Positions 9,450 through 15,618 of a stretch of DNA of 18,696 bases are shown here, one piece after another. How positions within the stretch are numbered: position 1 is the stretch's first letter; every line of letters starts with the position of its first letter. The DNA is from Ignavibacteria bacterium UBA2373 (GTDB lineage Bacteria; Bacteroidota; Ignavibacteria; Kapaibacteriales; UBA961), in NCBI GenBank assembly GCA_002344005.1, contig DDTD01000057.1, positions 1-18,696 of the forward strand, written 5' to 3'. Both the position numbers and the translations under genes were made by a program. Under the pieces are notes generated by a model that did not search any database, had not been told where the DNA came from, and saw nothing but the letters and a program-made list of their open reading frames with translations.

Positions 9450-10235
9450 ATGAAAACTCTCAGGAGGAATGACCGCGGGAATGATGTCAAAAAATGGCAA
9501 TTATTTCTCATAGGTCAAGGACATTTGCGCGGTGAAGCCGACGGCATATTCGGCGAAGCAACAGAAAAAGCCTCAAAAGCTTTTCAAAAAAAACATCAAT
9601 TATTTGCTGATGGCATTGTTGGCAATAAAACGCTTGGCATTGCTATGTCACTCGGTTTCGAGGTGATTACATATCCCCCCGATGATCCCATATTATCCCC
9701 TAATTTTCCTCCCCGCCCTGATTTTAAGGCATTAACCGATGCTCAACGCCATGCACTGTTCGGGAAAATCGAATATCGTGCTGCGCCCACAAAACAAAAC
9801 CCCGAAGCAATAATCATTACCAATCAATGGGACAAACAGAATATTGTCCGCGTGACAGTGCCACAACTTGTAAAAATCGAAGGATTTCATAAAAATGGAG
9901 AAATACGCTTCCATCGTGAGGGGATAGATCAATTGCTTGGTTTATGGGCAGCATGGGAAAAAGCGGGATTATTGCCCTTGATAAAAACTTATGGCGGTTC
10001 ATGGGTGCCGCGATTTAAGCGGGGCAGCACAACATCGCTCAGTGCGCATGCATGGGGCACTGCATTTGATATTAATGTGGCATGGAATGGACTCGGCATT
10101 ATCCCGCCATTTATTGGAAAACCCGGCAGCGTCCGCGCATTAGTACCCTTAGCGCATGAGTATGGATTTTATTGGGGCGGACATTTTAAAAGCAGACCCG
10201 ACGGCATGCATTTCGAAATTGCGAGGATTTTATAA
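9450..10235 (+). CDS. Peptidoglycan-binding M15 peptidase, endolysin-like
   Basis: The product has 261 residues. Residues 3-61 are a PG_binding_1 domain (LRRNDRGNDVKKWQ ... GEADGIFGEATEKASKAFQ ... ADGIVG), which holds peptidoglycan. Residues about 130-261 are a metallopeptidase of the M15 (VanY/endolysin) type: SAHAWGTAFDIN gives His200 and Asp207, and DGMHFEI gives His254 as zinc ligands, with Tyr/Trp-rich YGFYWGGHF before it. By family knowledge it cleaves a peptide bond in cell-wall stem peptides or cross-links. I chose the ATG at 9450 because GGAG lies nine bases upstream; the frame extends to an ATG at 9393 that has no ribosome site but would add a hydrophobic stretch (MILPATLFFLLIW). 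If that start is used the protein would be exported or membrane-anchored. The architecture is that of many phage endolysins; DUF1353 downstream supports a phage origin. Confidence 0.85.
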   Translation: MKTLRRNDRGNDVKKWQLFLIGQGHLRGEADGIFGEATEKASKAFQKKHQLFADGIVGNKTLGIAMSLGFEVITYPPDDPILSPNFPPRPDFKALTDAQRHALFGKIEYRAAPTKQNPEAIIITNQWDKQNIVRVTVPQLVKIEGFHKNGEIRFHREGIDQLLGLWAAWEKAGLLPLIKTYGGSWVPRFKRGSTTSLSAHAWGTAFDINVAWNGLGIIPPFIGKPGSVRALVPLAHEYGFYWGGHFKSRPDGMHFEIARIL

Positions 10236-10267
10236 TTTATTTTTTTATTTTTTTTGGAGATTATGAT

Positions 10268-11140
10268 ATGAATAAAGTTACTATTTTATCGAATGTAATA
10301 ATGTACTGTTTTTTGTTTTTCTTTATTGCTATTCCAAGTCAATCTCAAATTGATAAGTTGTCAACCTCTGACCCAAATATTCAGGGGTTACAAGCGTATA
10401 AAGAAAATAGATTTGTTGTCTTTTCATCAGGATCTTTAGAAACAGCTTTCAGTAAAGAGCTTGCTGCCGGCGTTGGAAGTATTGGTGTCTTTACAAAAAT
10501 TGACCGTTTCAAATCAAGTGCATATATTTCGATTGGTACAGGCAAAGACAGTATTTTTAGTGATTATGCAAAAACACTTGTAAGACCGGGGTTAAGATCC
10601 GGTTTTGGTATTGACCTGAGATATGTATTGCATGAATATGAACCATTCAAAAATGGGTGGATTGAATTTGGATTAACAGGGTATTATAGAGTTACAGTAA
10701 ATGATATATGGGTAATAGATAGTTTTATTTCACCAAATAATACGAAACGTTTGACCGCAAATGCTAATGTTTCGGCTGCTTCTTTAGGGGGGTATGTAAG
10801 AGTTTTATCTGAAATGCCAAATAAAAAAATCGCCTCAATTACTGTTGATTTTATGCCAATTACAGCTCGTTTTCTAAATAATGATATTGTGTTTGATGAA
10901 GGTAAACAAAAGTATATGAGACAAACGGCTCTCAATCAAAAAAATGATTGGGTGTACTGGGGAGCATTTATGTGGGGAACTGAAACAGGAAATTATCTGC
11001 CAAGATTTGACTTCGTATGTACATTGCAATATGATAATCTTAGTGTCTTTTTTCAAGGGCTACATTTGACAGGTGGGGTTCTTGGGTTAACTGGTGGACA
11101 GGGTGCTGTTGGCATAAATTACAATGTTGTTCTTTTCTAA
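10268..11140 (+). CDS. Exported protein of unknown function, probably outer membrane
   Basis: The product has 290 residues. The ATG at 10268 is preceded by GGAG at 10256-10259, nine to twelve bases upstream. Residues 1 to about 27 form a signal peptide (NVIMYCFLFFFIAIPSQSQ). The mature part shows alternating hydrophobic/polar strands (SAYISIGTG, FGIDLRYVL, WIEFGLTGYYRVTV, ASLGGYVRVL, ITVDFMPI, LSVFFQGLHLTGG, GAVGINYNVVLF) and ends in phenylalanine, as in outer-membrane beta-barrels. I do not recognise the family. It lies 32 bases after the M15 peptidase gene and 29 bases before the DUF1353 gene, so the three may be co-transcribed. Its codons are more AT-rich than those of the preceding gene. 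An exported non-barrel beta protein is the alternative. Confidence 0.75.
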   Translation: MNKVTILSNVIMYCFLFFFIAIPSQSQIDKLSTSDPNIQGLQAYKENRFVVFSSGSLETAFSKELAAGVGSIGVFTKIDRFKSSAYISIGTGKDSIFSDYAKTLVRPGLRSGFGIDLRYVLHEYEPFKNGWIEFGLTGYYRVTVNDIWVIDSFISPNNTKRLTANANVSAASLGGYVRVLSEMPNKKIASITVDFMPITARFLNNDIVFDEGKQKYMRQTALNQKNDWVYWGAFMWGTETGNYLPRFDFVCTLQYDNLSVFFQGLHLTGGVLGLTGGQGAVGINYNVVLF

Positions 11141-11169
11141 ATCCTCCTTCACTTTTTCAAAACAATACT

Positions 11170-11733
11170 ATGATACAAAATCAAACAATCGTACAACATA
11201 TAAAAAGTCAAAATCCATCATTACATTTAACTCCTCATGAAGATGGTAAACATTGGCTATTGCTGAATAACTTTTCTTATGAATTATATTCTCGTGGCAG
11301 CGGAGCAAAAATATGCGTTCCCAGAGATTATGTCACGGATTTGGCTTCCACACCAAGACTTATTTGGTCTGTGTTTCCGCCTTGGGGACGCTATGGAAAA
11401 GCCGCCATTATTCACGATTATCTCTATTACACTGGGATGTGTTCTCGTAAACATGCTGATATGATTATGCGTGAGATTATGATTAATTCTAATGTGGATA
11501 TTGTTTCACGTACTCTTATCTATATGGCTCTTCGTTTATGTGGATGGATGTTCTATAAAAAATCAACCACAATTTCTTTACAATATGATACTACAAAATT
11601 TACTAAGCCTACAGATGATCCTTTACTAAGCGACAACAAGGGCGAAATGATCAGAACTATACGCCGCATTGTGTTCTTCCTTGCGGGATGGGGGTCTTTT
11701 TTCTGTGTCATTTGGCGATGGATATGCCATTAA
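11170..11733 (+). CDS. DUF1353 protein with C-terminal membrane segment
   Basis: The product has 187 residues. The central part matches the phage-associated DUF1353 family: VPRDYVTDLASTPRLIWSVF near residue 50, then GRYGKAAIIHDYLYYTG with the His-Asp-Tyr-Leu-Tyr motif at about residue 82, then SRKHADMIMREIM. Family members are found in tailed-phage and prophage genomes, often near lysis genes; their biochemical function is not known to me. The last 25 residues (RIVFFLAGWGSFFCVIWRW) are a probable membrane helix, which is not a necessary part of the family. The Shine-Dalgarno is poor. Together with the M15 peptidase it suggests a small phage-derived module; no capsid, tail, portal or integrase genes are present here. 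Confidence 0.8.
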   Translation: MIQNQTIVQHIKSQNPSLHLTPHEDGKHWLLLNNFSYELYSRGSGAKICVPRDYVTDLASTPRLIWSVFPPWGRYGKAAIIHDYLYYTGMCSRKHADMIMREIMINSNVDIVSRTLIYMALRLCGWMFYKKSTTISLQYDTTKFTKPTDDPLLSDNKGEMIRTIRRIVFFLAGWGSFFCVIWRWICH

Positions 11734-11764
11734 AGAAGTAGCAGTAAAACCAAACATTGCACAT

Positions 11765-11806
11765 TGTCAGCATACGGTTTTCAGGATTGAAGGATGGGCA
11801 GGATAG
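11765..11806 (-). repeat. Decayed inverted copy of the 88-bp palindromic element
   Basis: TGTCAG at 11765, then 13 bases, then a 21-base segment (GGATTGAAGG...GCAGGAT) that agrees with the reverse complement of the element at 13760-13847 in sequence (about 19 of 21) and in spacing from TGTCAG. The rest of the element is not recognisable. Confidence 0.55.
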
Positions 11807-11946
11807 TATAGTTCTTGTCCATACTCATTCAACAATACAAACGCATTATAGATTCCTTTCCATCATAGAATCCATCATACTATGACCTCACTATTACCAT
11901 ACTCCGCCGAAGCAATCGGCACTGTTCCACCATTAACACGGAGGCA

Positions 11947-11999
11947 TTATGGCTTTCTTTATACGACGGCTTCGCGCACCGCCCGAAGCTCTGCCATAA
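11947..11999. repeat. Cruciform-like inverted repeat before the first 88-bp element
   Basis: TTATGGC (11947-11953) pairs with GCCATAA (11993-11999), and inside it GCTTCG (11969-11974) pairs with CGAAGC (11984-11989). It ends 25 bases before the TGTCAG of the 88-bp element. A similar hairpin precedes the second element copy. Confidence 0.45.
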
Positions 12000-12024
12000 C
12001 TATGAACCACGCTCAAGCGATGAC

Positions 12025-12112
12025 TGTCAGCACATGATGGAAAAGATGAATGGATAGACATGACAGCAATTCATCCTGTCCATCTTGAAATCCATACCAT
12101 TCTGTTCTGACA
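12025..12112 (+). repeat. 88-bp palindromic element, copy 1
   Basis: Starts TGTCAGCACATGAT and ends TCTGTTCTGACA, giving terminal inverted repeats TGTCAG/CTGACA. The same 88-bp length and most of the sequence recur at 13760-13847. The centre is itself imperfectly palindromic: GGATAGACATGA against TCATCCTGTCCATC. There is no ORF. This looks like a small non-autonomous or REP/MITE-like element. Confidence 0.75.
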
Positions 12113-12129
12113 TCGTGCTGCGAAACGTG

Positions 12130-12360
12130 TCAATCGGTTGCACCGGAAAGCGGATCGGTTGTACTGAAAAGCGGATCGGTTGTGCTAGAAAGCGGATCGG
12201 TTGTACTAGAAAGCGGATCGGTTGTACTAGAAAGCGGATCGGTTGTACTAGAAAGCGGATCGGTTGTACTGAAAAGTGGATCGGTTGTACTGAAAAGCGG
12301 ATCGGTTGCGCCGGAAAGCGGATCGGTTGTACTGAAAAGCGGATCGGTTGTGCTAGAAAG
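12130..12360 (+). repeat. 21-bp tandem repeat array, eleven units
   Basis: Units begin CGGATCGGTTG and end GAAAG or AAAAG. Ten complete units of exactly 21 bp run from 12151 to 12360, preceded by one diverged unit (12130-12150). Variation is concentrated in the four or five bases after GGTTG (TACTA, TACTG, TGCTA, CGCCG). Translated in two plus-strand frames it gives seven-residue repeats (RIGCTEK or VVLESGS types); the third frame is closed by stops in nearly every unit. I see no support for translation: no good ribosome site and no recognisable flanking protein sequence. It starts 18 bases after the first 88-bp element. Confidence 0.9.
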
Positions 12361-12455
12361 CCGACTTTTTACCTCAACTTTTTCACTTTTGGACGCTTTT
12401 CAGCCGATTTTGGCACTTTTTGGCTCAAAATCCATCATTTTTCATTCAAAATGCT

Positions 12456-12480
12456 AGGGGTTCCATCCCCTTCCTTTTAC
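12456..12480 (+). terminator. Weak terminator-like hairpin
   Basis: AGGGG (12456-12460) and CCCCT (12467-12471) form a 5-bp stem with a 6-nt loop, followed by TCCTTTTAC. The stem is short and the T-tract interrupted. If active it would stop any transcript running through the tandem array before the gene at 12521. Confidence 0.3.
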
Positions 12481-12520
12481 CCATAATTTAATTTTTATCA
12501 CATTTTAGAAGGAAAAAGCT

Positions 12521-13693
12521 ATGATACGAAGCAATGATTTTGCTAATGATTCACTTACTACCAGAGCCGAACGGCTTGACCTTATTCAACAAGTTTTCGG
12601 CAACTATGCGGCGGAGCTTATCGGCTTGCCCGCTGCCGTGGCTACATGGGCGAATGGCTCGCCTTACACTGATTATACCACAGCCAGAACACAAAGAGCA
12701 ATGGAAGAAGGGCAAAGCGAAGATGCCACAGCTTTGTTCTTGCAAAAATTAGATATTCTCCGCAAAGAGTATCAAATGGCAAGGACCATTGCCCTTGATT
12801 TGTTCCAAATGGATGAGCGTTTTAATGCTTTTGGTTTTCATTTGCCCTATCCCGAACGACAAGAAGATCAACTTCATCGTGTGGAATTGGTGCTATCCGA
12901 AAACACAAAACGAGTAACCGCAAACGAAACGCCCGTCTTGCCTCCGGCTATGATTACCCGATTGCAAAATGCTCTTGCCGAAGCGACCACAACCGACGAT
13001 GCACGTGACGAAGAAGAGCGCGATGCCATCAATGCAAGGCGGCATTTTATTACCCGTTGGAATGAAGACACCAAAAATTTGCGAACTCTGTACCGTTGGT
13101 GTATTATGACATGGGGTGATGATGATGTCAAACTCAATTTTCTTGGTTTTGTTCGCTCTTCGCAACAAGGTCAAGGTGGCGGCACCACACCGCCCGAACC
13201 AGTCACGAATCTTGTCTTGCTCAATGGCATTTTGTCATGGGCGGCGGTGGACAATGCCACAAGCTATCGCGTGGCTATAACTCCCGATGCCGACCAAGCA
13301 AATTGGACGGAAATATATTCGGGCAGCGATACCCAAGTGCCTGTGCCGGAACCCCTGACGGGCGGCATTCATTGTCGGGTGGAAGCTCGCAATGCGGGCG
13401 GTTATAGCCAACCGACCATCATAACCAAGGTATTTGCATTGGACACTCCGCAAGATTTCAATTTTATCAGTGGCAATTTTGTTTGCTCTTCGGTGAATTG
13501 GGCAAATGGCTATCATTTGGAAGAATCGGACAATCAAACGGAGTGGAATTTAATTTGGAATCAGAACACAACGAGCATACCGCATACCGTAAAAAGCGGC
13601 GTGTGGCATTATCGTTTGCGTGCGGGTTATGGGTCGGTTTATTCGGCATATACGCCCACGCTGACATTGGACAGTAATAATTTCGGCGGATAA
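12521..13693 (+). CDS. Helical plus fibronectin type III-like protein
   Basis: The product has 390 residues. The ATG at 12521 follows AGAAGGA (12507-12513) at ideal spacing. There is no signal peptide. Residues 1 to about 210 are charged and predicted helical (many Arg/Glu/Asp, for example DDARDEEERDAINARRHF) and I do not recognise a family. A Gly-rich linker (QQGQGGGTTPPEP, about residues 214-226) leads into two fibronectin type III-like units, about 223-305 (VTNLVLLNGILSWAAVDNA ... YRVAI ... GGIHCRVEARNAGG) and about 307-385 (TPQDFNFISGNFVCSSVNWA ... HYRLRAGYG). The gene is clearly richer in G+C than the CRISPR genes that follow. It lies alone between the 21-bp array and the second 88-bp element. 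Function is unknown; a surface or protein-interaction role is possible from the FnIII units, but without an export signal that is open. Confidence 0.8.
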   Translation: MIRSNDFANDSLTTRAERLDLIQQVFGNYAAELIGLPAAVATWANGSPYTDYTTARTQRAMEEGQSEDATALFLQKLDILRKEYQMARTIALDLFQMDERFNAFGFHLPYPERQEDQLHRVELVLSENTKRVTANETPVLPPAMITRLQNALAEATTTDDARDEEERDAINARRHFITRWNEDTKNLRTLYRWCIMTWGDDDVKLNFLGFVRSSQQGQGGGTTPPEPVTNLVLLNGILSWAAVDNATSYRVAITPDADQANWTEIYSGSDTQVPVPEPLTGGIHCRVEARNAGGYSQPTIITKVFALDTPQDFNFISGNFVCSSVNWANGYHLEESDNQTEWNLIWNQNTTSIPHTVKSGVWHYRLRAGYGSVYSAYTPTLTLDSNNFGG

Positions 13694-13696
13694 AAA

Positions 13697-13760
13697 AATC
13701 CCCCTTACTCTCTGCGCGGCATGGTGGCTTAATGGTTGCCATGCCGTGTTGGGGGGAATT
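13697..13760. repeat. Large hairpin after the FnIII gene
   Basis: CGGCATGG (13717-13724) and CCATGCCG (13739-13746) are perfect inverted repeats; outside them CCCCC (13700-13704) can pair with GGGGGG (13751-13756). On the minus strand the hairpin is followed by a T-run (the A-run at 13692-13698), so it could act as a terminator for leftward transcription; on the plus strand no T-run follows. Confidence 0.45.
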
Positions 13761-13847
13761 GTCAGCACATGATAGAAAAGATGAAAGGATAGACATGACA
13801 GCAAATCATCCTGTCCATCCTGCAATCCATCAAATCCTGTTCTGACA
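13760..13847 (+). repeat. 88-bp palindromic element, copy 2
   Basis: Same length and orientation as 12025-12112, starting TGTCAGCACATGAT and ending CCTGTTCTGACA; most positions agree with copy 1. It directly follows the hairpin at 13697-13756 and closes the accessory stretch before the CRISPR operon. Confidence 0.75.
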
Positions 13848-13868
13848 AGGAGGGTAGAGAAGTAAATA

Positions 13869-13900
13869 TTTGGATGTTACCTTAAAAACGGTTAGTTTTG
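13869..13900 (+). promoter_or_regulatory. Candidate Bacteroidota-type promoter of the CRISPR-Cas operon
   Basis: TTTG (13869-13872), 20 bases, then TAGTTTTG (13893-13900) fits the known Bacteroidota sigma factor pattern TTTG (-33) and TAnnTTTG (-7). It lies about 110 bases before the 62-aa ORF and about 410 bases before cas6, with no other gene between. Confidence 0.45.
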
Positions 13901-14010
13901 TAAAAGAAAGTTGAATAAAGAAAAACTTATTATATATTGGTGTAAAAATACAATATCAAGTTTAACACTTCGTTACCATAACAATCTTTAACTAAACCGG
14001 AGTTTTTACT

Positions 14011-14199
14011 ATGGCACATCAAGCCGAAATCAGATTGCTCAACCCGCAGACAAGAAGGTGGATTCACTGCCTACTGTGGAACGGGACACATAACATTGCA
14101 AGAACTTTGCGCAAGTTTATGGCTATTGCAAAATTCGTATGGCGTATTGCCAATGGATTACGACATTGGGAAGAATTGTTTCTCACTTATGCACCTTAA
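14011..14199 (+). CDS. Small basic protein of unknown function ahead of cas6
   Basis: The product has 62 residues, rich in Trp and Arg (RRWIHCLLWN, FVWRIANGLRHWEE). The ATG at 14011 follows GGAG (13999-14002) with eight bases between, a good ribosome site, which is the main reason to call it. It is co-directional with cas6 and lies between the candidate promoter and cas6, 111 bases before the latter. I do not recognise any family, and no Cas family motif is visible. It may be a real small gene, a leader peptide, or chance. Confidence 0.4.
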   Translation: MAHQAEIRLLNPQTRRWIHCLLWNGTHNIARTLRKFMAIAKFVWRIANGLRHWEELFLTYAP

Positions 14200-14310
14200 T
14201 CAAACTTGCACAAAGGAATTGAAATATATAAAATAATTTTTTAAGAAATTGTTTTTTTTAATCAAACCCGTAAGGGAAGTTAATCATTAATAATTACAGG
14301 AGAATGCTTT
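14200..14310. other. Short AT-rich gap before cas6
   Basis: Very AT-rich, with A and T runs around 14225-14265; no hairpin with T-tail that would separate the small ORF from cas6, and no CRISPR repeat. AGGAGA at 14298-14303 serves cas6. Confidence 0.4.
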
Positions 14311-14973
14311 ATGCGTTTATCATTAACATTATCAGGCGGGCAGCCCAATATACCATTTTCATATCAGCATGAGTTAATTCGTGCATTTCACCGACACCTC
14401 CCCGACAATACTGTCCATGATGATATATCATTATATTCTTTGGGGTGGTTGCGTGGTGGCACTATGCGCAATGATAGTCTAATTTTTCCGCGAGGGGCAT
14501 TGTGGGATGTGACATTTTATGATGATCATTTGGCAAAGCAATTTCTTGTGGGAATATTGAAGGATAAAAATATTGCCTTTGGTATGAAAGTCACGGATGT
14601 GCAGATTGTGGAGCCGCCCGAATTTGGCGAAAAGACCAAATTTATTTTGCAAAGCCCTATCTTACTCAAAGAATACGATGCCATAGAAAAAAAAGGTCGC
14701 CTTGTTATATACTCCGAGCCGCAAGCGAATATGGTGATGACAGGAACAATGAAAAGTAAATTGAAAAAAGCGAATTTGCCGGATGATATTCGTTTAAGTT
14801 TTGATAAGGATTATTTCCCGAAGGCAAAAACAAAACTCGTTGAAATTAAAGGTATTAAGAATAAAGCAAGTTTTTGTCCCGTGATTGCCGAAGGTACGCC
14901 CGAGCAATTACAATTCGCTTGGTCAGTGGGCTTGGGCAATAGCACAGGCAGTGGTTTTGGTGCGGTTTGTTAA
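14311..14973 (+). CDS. cas6: CRISPR-associated endoribonuclease Cas6
   Basis: The product has 220 residues, a usual size for Cas6. It starts as a RAMP-fold protein (MRLSLTLSGGQPNIPFSYQ) and ends with the Gly-rich loop characteristic of Cas6, GLGNSTGSGFGAVC (residues 207-220). Residues about 40-50 (ISLYSLGWLRGG) also fit the family. Histidines at 20, 27 and 29 are candidates for the catalytic residue; which one acts cannot be told from sequence alone. By family knowledge it cuts the pre-crRNA within each repeat and may stay bound to the crRNA in Cascade. Start chosen because AGGAGA lies eight bases before the ATG. The cas5-like gene begins 21 bases after its stop codon. Confidence 0.9.
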   Translation: MRLSLTLSGGQPNIPFSYQHELIRAFHRHLPDNTVHDDISLYSLGWLRGGTMRNDSLIFPRGALWDVTFYDDHLAKQFLVGILKDKNIAFGMKVTDVQIVEPPEFGEKTKFILQSPILLKEYDAIEKKGRLVIYSEPQANMVMTGTMKSKLKKANLPDDIRLSFDKDYFPKAKTKLVEIKGIKNKASFCPVIAEGTPEQLQFAWSVGLGNSTGSGFGAVC

Positions 14974-14994
14974 TATTATTTTGAAGGAGAAAGT

Positions 14995-15618
14995 ATGACA
15001 TTATATATCGTAAAATATAAAGGTGCTTTTGGTTTTATAAAACCATGGACAGCAGTACGTGATGCGGAAACATTTACACAACAATTTCTGACACCTTCGA
15101 TTATAGAAGGAATTGAAAAAAAACTCTTTCCTGAATTAATAGAAAATGTGGGTCTATCCGGTGCAATAGTTGCACACAGATTGACATATTCTGGAATTGA
15201 TAGACAGCAAGAACAAACGCAGCCGCGCTCAATAAAAATGCAGAGTCGTGCACAAGTAGTCAAAATTGAAAGACCACGTGCAATTTTGGTGAGAGGTGTT
15301 ATGATTGATCCCGTTGTATTTTTAGCATTCAGCACTAAAGAATATGCAGAGAGAGCAATGGTACAACATATATGTTTGTGTAGAAATGAGGATGTATTAT
15401 TGCCTATCGGTGATATTCGTGAATGTAGTCAAGAAGAATTTGATACAGAAGATAATGGGTTTAATGGTTTTGAGTTACGATTTACGCAAGGCGATAATTC
15501 ATTTTTGGTTGGTTACAATCGCTTTGAAAATATTGATAATAAACCCGCTCCTATGTATGGGGAACTTCATATAGTTGGTAAACCAATATACCATTCTTTG
15601 GAACACTATAATGAATAG
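14995..15618 (+). CDS. cas5: Divergent Cas5-like Cascade subunit
   Basis: The product has 207 residues. The ATG follows AAGGAGA at good spacing. The N-terminus has Cas5 traits: a first beta strand (LYIVKYKGAFGFIKPWTAVR), then ETFTQQFLTPSIIEGIEKKLF, in the position of the usual Pro-Ser-x-Ile-x-Gly segment. Later strands include RPRAILVRGVMIDPVVFLAF and FNGFELRFTQGDNSFLVGYN. By family knowledge Cas5 binds the 5' handle of crRNA and caps Cascade. The sequence differs from Cas5 of common I-B, I-C and I-E systems, so the assignment rests on the N-terminal pattern and on its place between cas6 and cas3. Its last eight bases overlap the start of cas3, indicating coupled translation. Another small Cas protein is possible. 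Confidence 0.65.
   Translation: MTLYIVKYKGAFGFIKPWTAVRDAETFTQQFLTPSIIEGIEKKLFPELIENVGLSGAIVAHRLTYSGIDRQQEQTQPRSIKMQSRAQVVKIERPRAILVRGVMIDPVVFLAFSTKEYAERAMVQHICLCRNEDVLLPIGDIRECSQEEFDTEDNGFNGFELRFTQGDNSFLVGYNRFENIDNKPAPMYGELHIVGKPIYHSLEHYNE

Larger units (their letters stand above)
11734..12520. other. Non-coding accessory stretch built of repeats
   Basis: No gene is supported here. The stretch holds a decayed copy of the palindromic element (11765-11806), a cruciform-like inverted repeat (11947-11999), a full copy of the 88-bp element (12025-12112), the 21-bp tandem array (12130-12360), a T-rich segment and a small hairpin (12456-12471). Two forward frames run open through the array, but only because the unit length is a multiple of three. 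Confidence 0.6.

Noticed and set aside
12130..12360. CRISPR array
   Set aside because: Units are 21 bp with no unique spacers; this is a plain tandem repeat. No CRISPR repeat-spacer pattern was found anywhere in the window, including upstream of cas6.
12085..12486. 133-codon ORF with RIGCTEK-type repeats, and the overlapping 12182-12457 frame
   Set aside because: Both are open because the unit is a multiple of three; starts lie in the 88-bp element or inside the array without a ribosome site.
12025..13847. Insertion sequence or transposon with a transposase
   Set aside because: No transposase, integrase or resolvase is encoded between the two 88-bp copies; only a composite or non-autonomous arrangement can be suggested.
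15575..15610. Upstream start of cas3
   Set aside because: It would overlap cas5 by 44 bases; the ATG at 15611 gives the usual short overlap and the expected N-terminus.
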